Assembly: GCA_947630215.1 (NCBI GenBank)
Contig: CANRGX010000013.1
Coordinates: 1 to 50,335 of the forward strand
Reading direction: 5' to 3'
Length of the DNA stretch: 50,335 nt
Source: an uncultured Eisenbergiella sp.
Lineage (GTDB): Bacteria; Bacillota; Clostridia; Lachnospirales; Lachnospiraceae
Position numbers and translations under genes: made by a program. Below are positions 49,780 to 50,335 of the stretch, in pieces (position 1 is the first letter of the stretch; every line of letters begins with the position of its first letter). The notes under the pieces are model-generated. The model had not been told where the DNA came from. It did no database searches and was given only the letters and a program-made list of their open reading frames with translations.

Positions 49780-49808
49780 TTGTCTTTTGCCGGATACGGT
49801 GCTAAGAT
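49780..49808 (+). promoter_or_regulatory. Candidate promoter of the EamA gene
   Basis: TTGTCT (49780-49785), 17 bp and TAAGAT (49803-49808). It supports the ATG at 49843 as the start, since a frame from 49780 would begin inside the -35 box. Confidence 0.55.
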
Positions 49809-49842
49809 GAAGGAAATCTACAACGACTGGGAGGGATTGGTT

Positions 49843-50256
49843 ATGTGGCTGTTGTTCGCTCTGTTATCCGCTGTGTTCGCGGCGCTCACGTCCATACTGG
49901 CTAAAATCGGTATCGAAGGCGTCAACTCCAATTTGGCTACGGCTATCCGTACGATTGTGGTAGTGATTATGGCCTGGGGGATGGTATTTCTCACGGATGC
50001 GCAAAACGGGATTGCGCAAATCAGCCGGAAAAGCTGGCTGTTTCTGATTCTGTCGGGACTCGCGACGGGCGCTTCCTGGCTGTGTTATTATCGGGCCCTG
50101 CAAATTGGAGAAGCGTCGAAAGTGGTTCCAGTGGACAAGCTGAGCGTGGTTCTTACGCTGATTCTTGCTTTTGTTTTTCTCCATGAAAAAGCGACCGTTT
50201 CCTCTATTATCGGATGTATTCTCATCGGCGCGGGCACGCTGCTGATGATTCGATAG
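49843..50256 (+). CDS. EamA/DMT-type transporter, half-size
   Basis: 137 residues from the ATG at 49843 (GGGAGG 8 nt upstream). Five hydrophobic segments form one EamA repeat: WLLFALLSAVFAALTSILA, AIRTIVVVIMAWGMVFL, KSWLFLILSGLATGASWLC, VVPVDKLSVVLTLILAFVF and SIIGCILIGAGTLLMI. Full DMT transporters have two such repeats (about 300 residues). Half-size ones act as dimers, as in small multidrug-like exporters, and this is probably complete rather than broken: it has a clean start and stop. Substrate unknown. The last 79 bp of the window hold no feature. Confidence 0.85.
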   Translation: MWLLFALLSAVFAALTSILAKIGIEGVNSNLATAIRTIVVVIMAWGMVFLTDAQNGIAQISRKSWLFLILSGLATGASWLCYYRALQIGEASKVVPVDKLSVVLTLILAFVFLHEKATVSSIIGCILIGAGTLLMIR

Positions 50257-50335
50257 AAAAATGTCCGGGAAAGAAATCGGGAATCGGGTTTTGTAGTTCC
50301 ACATTATAAATTACAAAAAGGGTATTCCTCGGCAT

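Noticed and set aside
50257-50335. Further gene at the right edge
   Set aside because: Only 79 bp, no start signal and no terminator; nothing supported.

Overview
The window looks like chromosome of a Gram-positive anaerobe of the class Clostridia, most like Lachnospiraceae. Reasons: short HisG with a separate HisZ, the yloU/yloV/rpmB and rsmD/coaD/ylbJ neighbourhoods, sporulation-type genes (gerW/ytfJ, ylbJ), RecU, the paired B12-binding radical SAM protein plus DUF2344 partner, and many textbook sigma-A promoters (TTGACA-17-TATACT type). Base composition is moderately GC-rich, except in AT-rich control regions and around the last 4 kb. No rRNA, tRNA, CRISPR array, phage or insertion sequence was recognised.

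Layout. 1-750: a small unknown gene with a ribbon-helix-helix-like N-terminus and a very long terminator hairpin. 752-11,537: a cytidylate-kinase-like gene, then a long leftward run. That run starts at a strong promoter with a palindrome at 11,478-11,493 and reads hisZ-hisG-hisD-hisB-hisIE, then a small membrane protein, two radical SAM-associated genes, RNase G and a Nudix hydrolase. 11,534-18,343: a leftward group with a Nudix hydrolase, recU, two pseudouridine synthases, a YgiQ radical SAM protein, a short-chain dehydrogenase and a HAD phosphatase. 18,424-25,400: ylbJ facing a coiled-coil gene, coaD and rsmD, then topoisomerase IV parC and parE. 25,505-30,835: a metallophosphoesterase with an altered active site, recG, fakA (yloV) and an Asp23-family gene, divergent from rpmB. 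31,292-33,725: a 48-residue membrane ORF, gerW, a DUF2953 protein and a Nudix hydrolase. 33,842-39,340: a cell-wall and division block (class B PBP, FtsW/RodA, U32 protein, ZapA). 39,508-42,004: a zinc-type SmtB/ArsR repressor with its operator, a free-standing HMA metallochaperone and a P-type ATPase. 42,050-45,391: a feo iron-uptake operon read leftward. 45,673-46,434: a KduD-like dehydrogenase.

The last 4 kb is accessory. It holds a putative papain-fold protein and two tandem, nearly identical Rpn-family (PD-(D/E)XK) nuclease genes that differ mainly in a C-terminal octapeptide repeat. Each copy has a consensus Shine-Dalgarno 8 nt before an in-frame internal ATG, which would make a C-terminal small protein. 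This is the arrangement described for enterobacterial Rpn antiphage toxins with an intragenic antitoxin, and it is the best candidate here for an interesting system. A half-length EamA transporter ends the window.

Many annotated starts are chosen from Shine-Dalgarno position rather than from the longest open frame. Several are GTG or TTG, often coupled to the previous stop codon.
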